Source: Craurococcus roseus | GTDB taxonomy: Bacteria > Pseudomonadota > Alphaproteobacteria > Acetobacterales > Acetobacteraceae | Length of the DNA stretch: 35,895 bases | NCBI RefSeq assembly: GCF_039523795.1 | Contig: NZ_BAAAFZ010000074.1 | Coordinates: 1 to 35,895 of the forward strand | Direction of reading: 5' to 3' | In this document: piece after piece, positions 17,690-25,371 of the stretch | How the letters are laid out: every line of letters starts with the position of its first letter | Numbering within the stretch: position 1 is the first letter of the stretch | Program-made: the position numbers and the translations under genes | The notes under the pieces: model-generated | The model's input: only the letters and a program-made list of their open reading frames with translations | Databases searched by the model: none | Told to the model about the DNA's origin: nothing

Positions 17690-18617
17690 GGACCTTCTGC
17701 GCGTCCTGTGGCGGCGGCGGTGGCGGCTCTCGCTCTTGGCCGCGCTGCTGTTCGCGCTCGGCGCCGCGCCGGTGCTTCTGTGGCCGCGCTCCTTCGTGGC
17801 GCAGGCGGTGGTCGCGCCCGCCGAAACCACGGGCATAGCCGCCTCCGCCCTGCTGTCGCCGGCGCCGTTGCTGGGCACGGGCGCGCTGCTGGACACGCGG
17901 CCGGGCGGCAACTTCGCCGTCTACCTCGACGCGCTGCGCGCCCCGGAGGCCGCGGCCATGCTGGGGCGCGACACCGGCCTGCTGGCCTTCCTCGGCGCCC
18001 GCCGCGCCGCGGGCCCGCTCGGCGCGTTGCGGCGGGCGCTGGGGCTGCGGATCGAGGCCGACGCCGACGACGCTCTGGCTTGGCTGGAGCGCGGCTTGGC
18101 GGCGACGCAGGGCGTCGCCACCGTCACCTTCACCCTGTCCCTCGCGCACCCGGACCGCGCCGCGGCGCTCGACGCGCTGCGGCGGCTCCACGCCCACGCC
18201 GAAGCCAAGGTCCGCGCCGACATCGGCGGCGTGGCGTCGCGGCGCATCGCCGCCATCGAGGCGCGGCTGGCGGCGGAGCGCGACGTCTACGTCCGGAACC
18301 AGCTCTACGACCTCCTCGGCCAGCAACAGCGCGCGGCGCTGGTGGTGGCGGCGGACGAGGCGGTCGCGGCGCGGCTGGTTTCCGCGCCGACGGTTGAACT
18401 GCGGGCCTCCGTGCCGAACCGGGCGCTGCTGCTGGCGCTGCTCGCCGTGGCGGCGCCGATGGCGGCGCTGCTGCTGGGCGCCTGCGCGGCGTTGCTTGCG
18501 GCGGGCGGCGGCGCGCCGGTCGCGCGCGGCGGCCAAGAAGCCGCGGCCGTCGAGGCTTGGCAGCGGCTGCTCAACCGCCGCCGGCAAGAGCGGGCGCGCC
18601 GGGCGGGTGCGGAATGA
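17679..18617 (+). CDS. Wzz/Gum-type polysaccharide chain-length determinant protein
   Basis: Inner-membrane polysaccharide co-polymerase of 312 residues without a kinase domain. TM1 lies at about residues 15-34, after the basic LWRRRWRL. A periplasmic part of about 200 residues is rich in Ala-Leu-Arg helices, with a coiled-coil-like segment around 170-235. TM2 (about 247-272) follows SVPNRALLLALLAVAAP, as usual for Wzz proteins. The GTG at 17679 lies within the end of the heparinase-like gene (11-base overlap), implying translational coupling. It would control chain length and connect the polymerase to the SLBB exporter. No BY-kinase domain or separate kinase is visible in the window. After this gene the run is broken by about 346 bases holding a transposase relic. 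Confidence 0.8.
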   Translation: MPLEDLLRVLWRRRWRLSLLAALLFALGAAPVLLWPRSFVAQAVVAPAETTGIAASALLSPAPLLGTGALLDTRPGGNFAVYLDALRAPEAAAMLGRDTGLLAFLGARRAAGPLGALRRALGLRIEADADDALAWLERGLAATQGVATVTFTLSLAHPDRAAALDALRRLHAHAEAKVRADIGGVASRRIAAIEARLAAERDVYVRNQLYDLLGQQQRAALVVAADEAVAARLVSAPTVELRASVPNRALLLALLAVAAPMAALLLGACAALLAAGGGAPVARGGQEAAAVEAWQRLLNRRRQERARRAGAE

Positions 18618-18645
18618 TCGACGGTCTCGTTCGGCGAGCGCGTTG

Positions 18646-18870
18646 CCACGGGGTTTTGTCCCGGAGCACGGCGAGGGGCCTGACGGGGGCGCCCCGCCCG
18701 CGCAGGCGGAGGTATGCGGCCTTGATCGCCGGGGTCGGGCGGACGGTCGTGAGCGCGCCCATGTGCATGGCGTCGCGCGCGGGCGTCCGGCCGCCGGCGA
18801 CGGCGCGTCTGCCGCGCAAGGCGCCGCTGTCGCGGTTGGCGGGCGCGACGCCTGCTGAGGCCGCGATCCC
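18646..18870 (-). mobile_element. Decayed IS110-family transposase fragment
   Basis: Within the 346-base gap between the Wzz-like and ligase genes, the minus strand reads GIAASAGVAPANRDSGALRG, then RRAVAGGRTPARDAMHMGAL, TTVRPTPAIKAAYLRLRGRG and LRDKTPWQ. This matches the C-terminal (Transposase_20) part of IS110/IS116-type transposases, whose usual pattern is GVAP-NRDSG--RG-R-V-GGR, then a helix with NPxI, then a tail LxAMLRDxTPW. About 13 residues between the last helix and the tail are missing, and the N-terminal DEDD catalytic half is absent. No terminal repeats are recognisable. It is a dead remnant, read antisense to the operon. The other bases of 18618-18963 show no gene. Identification is from motif memory but is strong in order and spacing. 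Confidence 0.75.
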
Positions 18871-18963
18871 CGTGTCCCGGGACGGCCCGCGCCGGTCCGA
18901 TCGCCGTTCCGCCCGCCAAGCGGGGCGCCCGCGGCCGGCCCCTGCTTCCCAGCCGCCCGCACG

Positions 18964-20316
18964 ATGACGACCGCGGCCGCGTGGCCCTCGGACGGCGCCG
19001 GCGCGCGCGGCGTCCCGTGGGACGCCTCGTTGGCGGGGGCCGCGGGCGCGTCGGTGGCGGCGCTGCACTTCGCCGGGGCGTTGAAGTCCCTGCCGGTGCT
19101 CGCCGCCTTGCCGTTCGACCTCACCGCCGGCGCGGCGGCGGCGACGCTGCCCTTGCTGGTCCTCCTGGCCGCGGCGCGGCGCTGGCGCGCCGACGCCGCC
19201 TTGGCCGCGCCGCTGGCCGGCTTCGCCTTGCTGCCGCTGTGGCTGGTGACGGCGGGGAGCTGGAGCGCCTCGGCCGCCGTGCTGGCGGAGAAATTACCGC
19301 AAGCCGTGCTGCTCGGCCCCGCGATGCTGGCCGCGGGCGTGCTGGTCGGAGCCGATGCCGCCGCGCGCCGAGCCATGTGCGCCGCGACCCTCGCTTTGGG
19401 ATTGGCCGTCGGCGGCGGCGTCGCGTGGGGCGTGGCGACGGACTCGGTGGTGCTGGGCGGGGCGCCCGGCGCCGACCCGGCGCGGGCGCGGGTGCAGTAC
19501 CAGATCGCCGGCCTCGCCATCGCCTGCGCCGCCGGCCTCGCCGCGGTGCGGGCGGTGGAGGCGCGCGGGGCCGTCGCGCGGACCGCGTGGTGCGCCGCTG
19601 CGGCGGCGCTGGCGGTCNNNNNNNNNNNNNNNNNNNNNNNNNNNNNNNNNNGCGGCGCTGGCGGTCGCGGCGCTGGTGCCAGGCGGGCGGGCGGCGCTGC
19701 TCGGTCTCGGACTCGCCGTGGCCGTCGCGCCGGCGCTGCGCCTGTGGTTCGCGGACCGGCGCGGGGCGGCGCTGCTGTGGCTCGTCGGGGTGGGCGCCGC
19801 CGGCCTCGGCGGATTGGCGCTGCTGGTCCACGGCGCGCCGGCGCTCTCCGACGAGTTGCGGACGGTGGAGCGCGTGTTCGGCGATCCGGCCACCGCGACG
19901 CCGGCGCGGCTGGTGATCTGGGGCGAGGCGTTGCGCTGGGCCGGGCTCGCGGCCCCCTTCGGCCTCGGTACCGGCGGCTTCACGATCGCCGCGGGTTCCG
20001 GCGACGCGCGGGCGCTGCACCCGCACAACCACGCCTTGGAGGCCTTGGCGGAAGGCGGGCTGCCCGGCCTCGCCCTGTGGCTGCTGGCCTTCGACGGCGG
20101 CGCCGCGCTGGCCGCCGCGCGCGCGGGGCGGGTGGNNNNNNNNNGGCCGCGCGCGCGGGGCGGGTGGCGCCGGGGCGCGCGGCGCGGATCGCGGCGCTCA
20201 CCCTGCCGGTGGCGCTGGGCGTGATGGTCTCGACCGACCTCGGCAACCGCATGGCGTGGTTCGCCCTCGGCCTGCTGCTGTCCCTCGGCGTGGAGGCGCG
20301 ACGCCGGGATGTATGA
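18964..20316 (+). CDS. O-antigen ligase/Wzy polymerase family protein (split by false gaps)
   Basis: Polytopic inner-membrane protein of the WaaL/Wzy superfamily, which polymerises or ligates lipid-linked repeat units. As written, the frame breaks at two N runs (19618-19651 and 20136-20144). The 15 bases before the first run (19603-19617) equal the 15 after it (19652-19666). The 22 bases 20114-20135 equal 20146-20167. Removing the Ns and one copy of each repeat deletes 49 and 32 bases and gives a continuous frame of 423 residues from the ATG at 18964. The Wzy_C signature lies in the middle segment: ARLVIWGEALRWAGL, then FGLGTGGFTIAAG and HPHNHALEALAEGGLPGLAL. Many hydrophobic helices flank it. 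The stop overlaps the next gene by eight bases. With an initiating transferase but no LPS genes here, polymerase is likelier than ligase. Confidence 0.82.
   Translation: MTTAAAWPSDGAGARGVPWDASLAGAAGASVAALHFAGALKSLPVLAALPFDLTAGAAAATLPLLVLLAAARRWRADAALAAPLAGFALLPLWLVTAGSWSASAAVLAEKLPQAVLLGPAMLAAGVLVGADAAARRAMCAATLALGLAVGGGVAWGVATDSVVLGGAPGADPARARVQYQIAGLAIACAAGLAAVRAVEARGAVARTAWCAAAAALAVXXXXXXXXXXXXGAGGRGAGARRAGGAARSRTRRGRRAGAAPVVRGPARGGAAVARRGGRRRPRRIGAAGPRRAGALRRVADGGARVRRSGHRDAGAAGDLGRGVALGRARGPLRPRYRRLHDRRGFRRRAGAAPAQPRLGGLGGRRAARPRPVAAGLRRRRRAGRRARGAGXXXXAARAGRVAPGRAARIAALTLPVALGVMVSTDLGNRMAWFALGLLLSLGVEARRRDV
19603..19666. repeat. N gap flanked by identical 15-base ends
   Basis: 34 Ns (19618-19651) are bracketed by identical copies of GCGGCGCTGGCGGTC. 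This is the pattern expected when two contigs that truly overlap were scaffolded with a filler gap. Collapsing to one copy keeps the ligase reading frame. Confidence 0.85.
20114..20167. repeat. N gap flanked by identical 22-base ends
   Basis: Nine Ns (20136-20144) lie between 20114-20135 and 20146-20167, which are identical over 22 bases; one extra G (20145) sits at the contig edge. Collapsing shifts the downstream part by 32 bases and restores the ligase frame to its stop at 20316. Confidence 0.85.
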
Positions 20317-20911
20317 GCGCTGGGGCAAGCGCGCGCTCGATGCCGCCGCGGCGGCGCTGCTGCTCGCGCTGCTGGCGCCGGTGATGGCGCTGGTCGCGCT
20401 CGCGGTGCTGCTCGCGTCGGGGCGGCCGGTGCTGTTCCGGCAGGCGCGCTCGGGCCGCGGCGGGCGGCCCTTCGTCCTGCTGAAGTTCCGCAGCATGGCG
20501 GAGGGGCCGGGCGAGGACGCGGCGCGCTTGGGGCGCTTCGGCCGCGCGCTCCGGGCGAGCGCGCTGGACGAGCTGCCGCAGCTCCTCCACGTGCTGCGCG
20601 GCGAGATGAGCCTGGTCGGCCCGCGGCCGCTGCCGCCCGGGTACCTCGCCTTGTACACGGAGCGGCAGGCCAGGCGCCTGCGGGCGCGGCCGGGCTTGGC
20701 CGGGTTGGCGCAGGCGGCGGGGCGGAACGCGGTGCCCTGGGCCCGGCGGCTCGCGCTCGACGCGCTCTACGCGGAGCGGCCGGCGCGGTTCGGCGCCGAC
20801 GCGCTGATCCTGCTGCGCTGCCTCGGCGTGGTGCTGCGCGGCCGCGGCGCCACCGCGCCGGGGCACGCCACCGCGCCGGCCTTCCGGGGCGCCGCCGCGG
20901 GGCCGCCCTGA
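20309..20911 (+). CDS. Initiating sugar-phosphate transferase (PglC-type monotopic PGT)
   Basis: Undecaprenyl-phosphate phosphoglycosyl transferase, the first step of repeat-unit assembly. The 200-residue protein is the minimal PglC-size form of the bacterial sugar transferase family, without the extra TM bundle of WcaJ/WbaP. It shows a single N-terminal reentrant hydrophobic segment (about 12-37), VLFRQARSGRGGRPFVLLKF and RSM, the catalytic Asp87-Glu88 in LDELPQLLHVLRGEMSLVGP, and RARPGLAGLAQAAGRNAVPW with the sugar-nucleotide region. The ATG at 20309 overlaps the ligase stop by eight bases, so it belongs to that operon. It converges on the CBS-BON gene with ten bases between stops. The sugar donor is unknown. 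Confidence 0.9.
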   Translation: MYERWGKRALDAAAAALLLALLAPVMALVALAVLLASGRPVLFRQARSGRGGRPFVLLKFRSMAEGPGEDAARLGRFGRALRASALDELPQLLHVLRGEMSLVGPRPLPPGYLALYTERQARRLRARPGLAGLAQAAGRNAVPWARRLALDALYAERPARFGADALILLRCLGVVLRGRGATAPGHATAPAFRGAAAGPP

Positions 20912-20921
20912 CCGCCGCGCG

Positions 20922-21611
20922 TCAGAAGAGGCGGGCCAGCGTCGGCATCGGCTCCGTCTTGTCCTCGACGCGCTTCACGCCGGGAACCCCCTCCGCCAGC
21001 ACCTTCAGCCCGCGCCGGACCGCCTCGGAGCGGTGAAAGCCGCAAAGGGCGACCACGCCGTCCCGCACGTCCGGGAAGACCCAGAAGCTGTCCACCCAAG
21101 GCTGCTCGCGCATGGCGGCGAGCACGGCGCGGAGGATGGCCGTGTCGTCCGCGAGGGCCTTCTCCTGCGGCTCCGGCGCCAGGACGGCGCGGAGCAGGTC
21201 GGCCCGGCTGACCACCCCGACCAGCTTGCCGTCCTTCACCACCGGCACGCGCCGGATGCGGCGCCGCTCCATCAGCTTGGCGATCTCCCCGGCGTCCGCG
21301 TCCTCGCCGACAGTGGCGAGATCGGCCGTCATCACGTCGCGGGCGGTCGCGCCGCGCGCCTTGGCGAACCGCTCGGCGAGCTTGCCGGGGTCCTTGAACA
21401 AGCCGAAGAACCACGCCACCGGCCCGGGCTTCTCGTCCGCGAGGCGGCGGATCAGGTCGCCCTCGGTGACGACGCCGACCGGGGCGCCGGAGGCGTCCAC
21501 CACGGGCACGGCCGAGATGCCGCGGGACGCGAGCAAGGCCGCCACGGCCGTCGCCGGCGTTTCGGGCGGCACGACGACCAGGTTGGTCGACATCAGTTCA
21601 CGCGCCTTCAT
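20922..21611 (-). CDS. CBS-pair protein with C-terminal BON domain
   Basis: Soluble protein of 229 residues. CBS domain 1 covers about residues 7-60 (MSTNLVVVPPETPATAVAAL, then GVVTEGDLIRR) and CBS domain 2 about 90-147 (DVMTADLATVGEDADAGEI, then LVGVVSRADLLRAV). The BON domain (about 152-225) shows AVLAAMREQPWVDSFWVFPD, GVVALCGFHRSEAVRRGLKV and VPGVKRVEDK. CBS pairs bind adenosyl nucleotides; BON domains usually bind membranes or phospholipid. This combination is common in alphaproteobacteria as a putative energy- or stress-sensing protein of unknown target. It stands alone here on the minus strand. The ATG at 21611 starts directly at the conserved KARELM motif. Confidence 0.9.
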   Translation of the reverse strand: MKARELMSTNLVVVPPETPATAVAALLASRGISAVPVVDASGAPVGVVTEGDLIRRLADEKPGPVAWFFGLFKDPGKLAERFAKARGATARDVMTADLATVGEDADAGEIAKLMERRRIRRVPVVKDGKLVGVVSRADLLRAVLAPEPQEKALADDTAILRAVLAAMREQPWVDSFWVFPDVRDGVVALCGFHRSEAVRRGLKVLAEGVPGVKRVEDKTEPMPTLARLF

Positions 21612-21681
21612 GGCACCCCCGTTTGAAGCGTGGTTCCGCCCGGGATGTGTGCCGCCGCCGCGGCCGAACCAAGGGGCCGCG

Positions 21682-22728
21682 TCAACGCATGGCCGGCGCG
21701 TAGATGAGGCCGCCCTGGCTCCAAAGCTTGTTCAGGCCGCGGTCGATGCCCATGGGCGTGAGCGTGCGGGCGAAGATCTCGCCGTAGTTGCCGACCTGCC
21801 GGATCGCCTCGTAGGCCCAGCGGTCGGACAGGCCGAGCATGGGGCCGAAGCCGCCCGTGGCGCCGAGCAGGCGTTGCGCGTTCGGGTCCGGCGAGCGGAG
21901 GCGCTGCCCCACGTTCTCGCTGTTGATGCCCTGCTCCTCCGCCTCGATCAGCGCGAACAGCGTCCAGCGCACGATCTCCAGCCAGCGCTGGTCGCCCTGC
22001 GCCACGACGGGGCTGTAGGGCTCCTTGCTCAGCACCTCTGGCAACAGCACGAAGTCGTCCGGGCGCGGCGCGCGGGCGCGGGTGCCGGCGAGCGCCGCGC
22101 GGTCCCAGTTGAAGGCGTCGCAGCGGCCGGAGAACAGCGACTGGAAGATCTCTTCCAGGTTCTGCATCACCAGCGGGTTGAGCCGGATGTTGTTGGCGCG
22201 GGCGAAGTCGGCCACGATCAGCTCGTTGGTGGTGCCGGTCTGCACGCAGACCGTGGCGCCGTCGAGCTGCTTGGCGTTCTCCAGGCCGGGCTGCCTGCGG
22301 GCGAGGAAGCCGGCGCCGTCGTAGTAGGCGACGCCGGCGTACTCCAGGCCGAGCTGGACGTCGCGTTGGAAGGTCCAGGTGGTGTTGCGCGACAGCACGT
22401 CGATCTCGCCCGATTGCAGCGCGGTGAAGCGCTGCTGCGCCGAATAGGGCTGGAAGCGCACCTTGGTCGCGTCGCCCAGCACGGCGGCGGCGAGCGCGCG
22501 GCAGAACTCCACGTCGAATCCGGTCCAGCGGCCCTGGCTGTCGGGTGTCGAGAAGCCGGGCGTGCCCTGCGAGACGCCGCAGCGGATGTGGTCGCGCGCG
22601 CGCACCGCGTCGAAGGTCGGCGAGCCGCCGCCGCGGACGGCGGGTTGCGGCGCGGGCGCCTGCGCGGCGGCGAGGCCGGGCGCCAGCGACAGCAGAGCGG
22701 CGGCGATGATGGGGCGCAGGAATCGCAT
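21682..22728 (-). CDS. Amino-acid ABC transporter substrate-binding protein (AapJ/BztA-like)
   Basis: Periplasmic binding protein, family 3, of 348 residues. A signal peptide (RFLRPIIAAALLSLAPGLA, cleaved near residue 22) is followed by the family pattern: HIRCGVSQGTPGFSTPDSQG, WTGFDVEFCRALAAAVLGD and RFTALQSGEIDVLSRNTTWT. Size and the late WTLFALIEAEEQGINSENV suit AapJ/BztA general L-amino-acid binders rather than short GlnH types. The ATG at 22728 is preceded by GGAG at nine bases; the frame continues upstream but without homology. It is the third gene of a likely operon after the racemase-like and DadA genes (56 bases from the DadA stop). No permease or ATPase gene follows, so it must use components encoded elsewhere or act as an orphan receptor. 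Confidence 0.9.
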   Translation of the reverse strand: MRFLRPIIAAALLSLAPGLAAAQAPAPQPAVRGGGSPTFDAVRARDHIRCGVSQGTPGFSTPDSQGRWTGFDVEFCRALAAAVLGDATKVRFQPYSAQQRFTALQSGEIDVLSRNTTWTFQRDVQLGLEYAGVAYYDGAGFLARRQPGLENAKQLDGATVCVQTGTTNELIVADFARANNIRLNPLVMQNLEEIFQSLFSGRCDAFNWDRAALAGTRARAPRPDDFVLLPEVLSKEPYSPVVAQGDQRWLEIVRWTLFALIEAEEQGINSENVGQRLRSPDPNAQRLLGATGGFGPMLGLSDRWAYEAIRQVGNYGEIFARTLTPMGIDRGLNKLWSQGGLIYAPAMR

Positions 22729-22784
22729 GCCACGGGTCTCCGTTCGATTCCGCAAAGGTGGCACGGCGCGGCCGGGGAAGCCAG

Positions 22785-24053
22785 TCAGCCGCCGATCCCG
22801 TGGCTCGCCGCGTCGAAGCCGTCCAGCGGCACCGGCGGCGCGCGGCCGGCGAGCAGGTCCGCCACGACCCGGCCCGACGCCATGGCCAGCGTGAAGCCGA
22901 GCGCGCCCTGGCCGACATCCAGCATCAGGTTCGGCAGGCCCGGCGCCGGGCCGAGGACGGGGGCGCTGGTCGGCGTGGCGGGCCGAAGGCCGGACCAGGG
23001 CCCGAGGCGCTCCCACGTCGCGGCGGCGGGGAAGGCCGCGCGCGCTTCCCGCACCAGCAGGTCTAGCCGTGCCGGGTCGATGCGCGCGTCGTGGCCCACC
23101 AGATCGGCCATGGCGGCCACACGGAGCACGGGGCCGACGCGGGCGTAGACCACCTTGCGCGCCGCGTCCGTGACGCTGACGCGCGGGGCGGCCGCTTCGT
23201 CATCGATCGGCAGGGAAAGGCTGTAGCCCTTGAGCGGGTAAAGCGGCAGGCGGAGGCCGAGCGGCCGCACCAGGAAGGGCGCGGCGGCGCCGGCGGCGAG
23301 CACGAAGGCGTCCGCCTCCACCGCGCCCGCCGGCGTCATCGCCGCGCGCACGCGCCCGCCCTGCGCCACGAGCTGCCGCACCGGCGTGCCCCACGCGAAG
23401 CGCACCCCGTAGCGGGCGCGCAGCGCGTCCGAGAGGTTGAGGCAGAAGCGCCGGCAATCCGCCGCCTCCTCGCCCGGCGTGTGGATACCGCCGACCAGGC
23501 GCGGCGCGATGTTCCGCAGCGCCGGTTCCAGCGCGACGCACCCCGCGGCGTCCAGCGCCTCCTGCACGCTGCCGAGCCCGGCCTGGAACTCCATCAGGCG
23601 GCGCGCGGCGGCGAAGGACGCTTCGGAGGAATGCACCACGAGCTTGCCGGCTGGCACGAGGTCGAAATCGAATCCCTCCTCCGCCACCAAGCGCCGCATC
23701 AGGTCGCGCGACAGGAAGGACAGGCGGAGCAGGCGGCGCGTCGTCTCCTCCGACCGTTCGGCGGTGCAGGCCGCGAGGAACGCCAGGCCCCAGCGCCATT
23801 GCGCCAGATCCAGCCGCGGGCGGAAGCGCAGCGGGCTGTCGGCGCGGAGCAGCCAGCCCGGGATGTTCGGCACCACGCCCGGCCCGGCGAGCGGCGCGAC
23901 ATAGGAGTAGGAGAGCTGGCCGCCGTTGGCGTAGGAGGCCTCCCGCGCCGCTTCCGGGTTGCGCTCCAGCACCGTGACTCGGTGCCCGTCGCGCGCCAGG
24001 GCGTAGGCCGCGCACAGGCCGACCACGCCGGCGCCGAGCACCAGGACATCCAT
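22785..24053 (-). CDS. dadA: D-amino-acid dehydrogenase DadA-like, FAD-dependent
   Basis: Membrane-associated flavoenzyme that oxidises D-amino acids to 2-oxo acids and ammonia, passing electrons to quinones. The 422-residue protein begins with the FAD Rossmann motif VLVLGAGVVGLCAAYALARD and then VTVLERN. EASYANGGQLSYSYVAPLAG is the DadA-family signature next to the flavin. The C-terminal part has PWSGLRPATPTSAPVLGPAP and a GQGALGFTLAMASGR flavin-closing motif. The ATG at 24053 has GGAG five bases upstream and is favoured over a GTG two codons earlier. Neighbours are a hydantoin/Asp-Glu racemase-like gene (51 bases upstream) and an amino-acid binding protein (downstream), which together suggest uptake and catabolism of D-amino acids or their precursors. 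Other DAO-family substrates (glycine, opines) cannot be excluded. Confidence 0.85.
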   Translation of the reverse strand: MDVLVLGAGVVGLCAAYALARDGHRVTVLERNPEAAREASYANGGQLSYSYVAPLAGPGVVPNIPGWLLRADSPLRFRPRLDLAQWRWGLAFLAACTAERSEETTRRLLRLSFLSRDLMRRLVAEEGFDFDLVPAGKLVVHSSEASFAAARRLMEFQAGLGSVQEALDAAGCVALEPALRNIAPRLVGGIHTPGEEAADCRRFCLNLSDALRARYGVRFAWGTPVRQLVAQGGRVRAAMTPAGAVEADAFVLAAGAAAPFLVRPLGLRLPLYPLKGYSLSLPIDDEAAAPRVSVTDAARKVVYARVGPVLRVAAMADLVGHDARIDPARLDLLVREARAAFPAAATWERLGPWSGLRPATPTSAPVLGPAPGLPNLMLDVGQGALGFTLAMASGRVVADLLAGRAPPVPLDGFDAASHGIGG

Positions 24054-24104
24054 CGCCACTCCGTTTCGTTGCGGCCTCAGTGTCGCGCCCGGCCGGGCGC
24101 TTGT

Positions 24105-24857
24105 CTACCGCCGCGGCCGGTGGGCGATCCAGTCGGCGAGCGCGGGGCCGAGGCCGGTGGACTCCTTCGCGTCCGGCCGCCGGTAGCTGCCGCGCGCGGC
24201 CTTGCGCGGGCGGAGCGCCACCAGAGCCTCCGCCTGCTTCACCGAGGCGGCGACGCAGTCCACCACCGGCACCGGGATGCGGTCGGCGACGCGCGCGGCC
24301 AAGCCGGCGAGCGGCGCGCCGGCCAGCACCACCACGTCCGCGCGGTCCTCCTCCACGGCGCGGCCGGCGAGCTCGACCAGCAACTCCTCTTTCTCCCGCT
24401 GCACCGAGCCGATGTCGCGGAACGCGCCGCCGAGCGCCCGCACGCCGGCGCAGCGCCGCTCCAGCCCGTGCCATTCGACGCACTCGCGGTACCAGGGCTC
24501 CATGGCCTGCGCGAAGGTCACGATGGCGAAGCGCGCGCCCAGCATGCAGGCGGTGAGCATCCCCGCTTCGGCGAGGCCGATCACCGGGATCGGGAACAGC
24601 TCGCGCGCCCCGCCGAGCGCCGGATCGGCGAAGGCCGCGATCACCGCGGCGTCCACGCCGGCGTGGGCGGAGGCCAGCGTCTCCAGCGCGACCGCGCCGC
24701 CGATCACGGCTTCGGCGCGGTTGGCGATGTAGGGCACGCCGCGCGGCGCGGTGGTCGGCACGATCTCCGTGCCGGGCGCGGCGGCGGCGCGGGCCGCGGC
24801 GGCGATCAGATCCGTCACCGACTGCGAGGTGTTCGGGTTCAGCATGAGCAGGCGCAT
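24105..24857 (-). CDS. Hydantoin/Asp-Glu racemase-family protein lacking both catalytic Cys
   Basis: A 250-residue member of the hydantoin racemase branch of the PLP-independent Asp/Glu racemase superfamily. The start MRLLMLNPNTSQSVTDLI is diagnostic, and ELFPIPVIGLAEAGMLTACM and FAIVTFAQAMEPWYRE also fit the family. Active racemases use two Cys, normally in IACFxDPGL and VLGCAGM. Here these positions read VIAAFADPALGGARE (Ala75) and VVLAGAPLAGLA (Gly180), so both thiols are missing. It is therefore probably not a two-base racemase; it may belong to a non-racemising subfamily or bind a ligand only. The ATG at 24857 has AGGGA eight bases upstream and matches the family start. It leads the operon racemase-like, DadA, binding protein, which points to D-amino-acid or N-carbamoyl/hydantoin metabolism. 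Confidence 0.85.
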   Translation of the reverse strand: MRLLMLNPNTSQSVTDLIAAAARAAAAPGTEIVPTTAPRGVPYIANRAEAVIGGAVALETLASAHAGVDAAVIAAFADPALGGARELFPIPVIGLAEAGMLTACMLGARFAIVTFAQAMEPWYRECVEWHGLERRCAGVRALGGAFRDIGSVQREKEELLVELAGRAVEEDRADVVVLAGAPLAGLAARVADRIPVPVVDCVAASVKQAEALVALRPRKAARGSYRRPDAKESTGLGPALADWIAHRPRR

Positions 24858-24972
24858 GGGCGGGATCCCTGAATGTCCGCACGGCAGAAGGGCGGCGTCC
24901 GAGCCTTGCCGACGCGACCCTCTGCGACCACGCAAGTTGCGATGGTGACCCGAATCCCCAAGACGGGGGTGC

Positions 24973-25371
24973 TCAGCGGATCAGCCGCACCTCAACGCCC
25001 AGGTCGAGCGATGCCCAGGGCCGGTCCGCGGTCAGCACCGGCAGCCCGCGTAGCCGCCCAAGCATGAGGCAGGCACGGTCGCCGAAGGCGATGCCTCGGT
25101 TCCGCAACAGCGGTTCGAGCGATCCCACCAACTCCGCCTGCCGCTCATTGAAGGCGACCACCTCCAACTCGAGCGAGAGGATGTCGTCCCGCGCCTCACG
25201 CGGCGCCAAACCCCGGCGGCGATGCAGGATGCCGATCGCTTCGGCCAAGTTCACGGCGGAGAGCAGGATCGGCACGCTGGACGCAAAAGCCTCCAGCACG
25301 ACGTCTCCGCCCGGCTCCTGCAACAAGGGGGCGAGCAATGCCGAGGTGTCGAGCACAAGGCCGTCACTCAC
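24973..25371 (-). CDS. vapC: VapC-like PIN-domain ribonuclease toxin
   Basis: A 132-residue PIN-domain nuclease, the toxin of a VapBC type II pair. The acidic metal site is complete: Asp8 in LVLDTSALLA, Glu44 in NLAEAIGIL, Asp98 in IAFGDRACLMLGR and Asp116 in VLTADRPW. PIN toxins of this type cleave RNA, often tRNA, when the antitoxin is degraded. The GTG at 25371 overlaps the antitoxin TGA (GTGA), the usual translational coupling. The antitoxin gene is directly upstream. Confidence 0.9.
   Translation of the reverse strand: MSDGLVLDTSALLAPLLQEPGGDVVLEAFASSVPILLSAVNLAEAIGILHRRRGLAPREARDDILSLELEVVAFNERQAELVGSLEPLLRNRGIAFGDRACLMLGRLRGLPVLTADRPWASLDLGVEVRLIR

Noticed and set aside
18964..20316. 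Reading the ligase as a genuinely broken pseudogene
   Set aside because: Frame breaks coincide exactly with N runs flanked by duplicated ends; collapsing them restores the frame.
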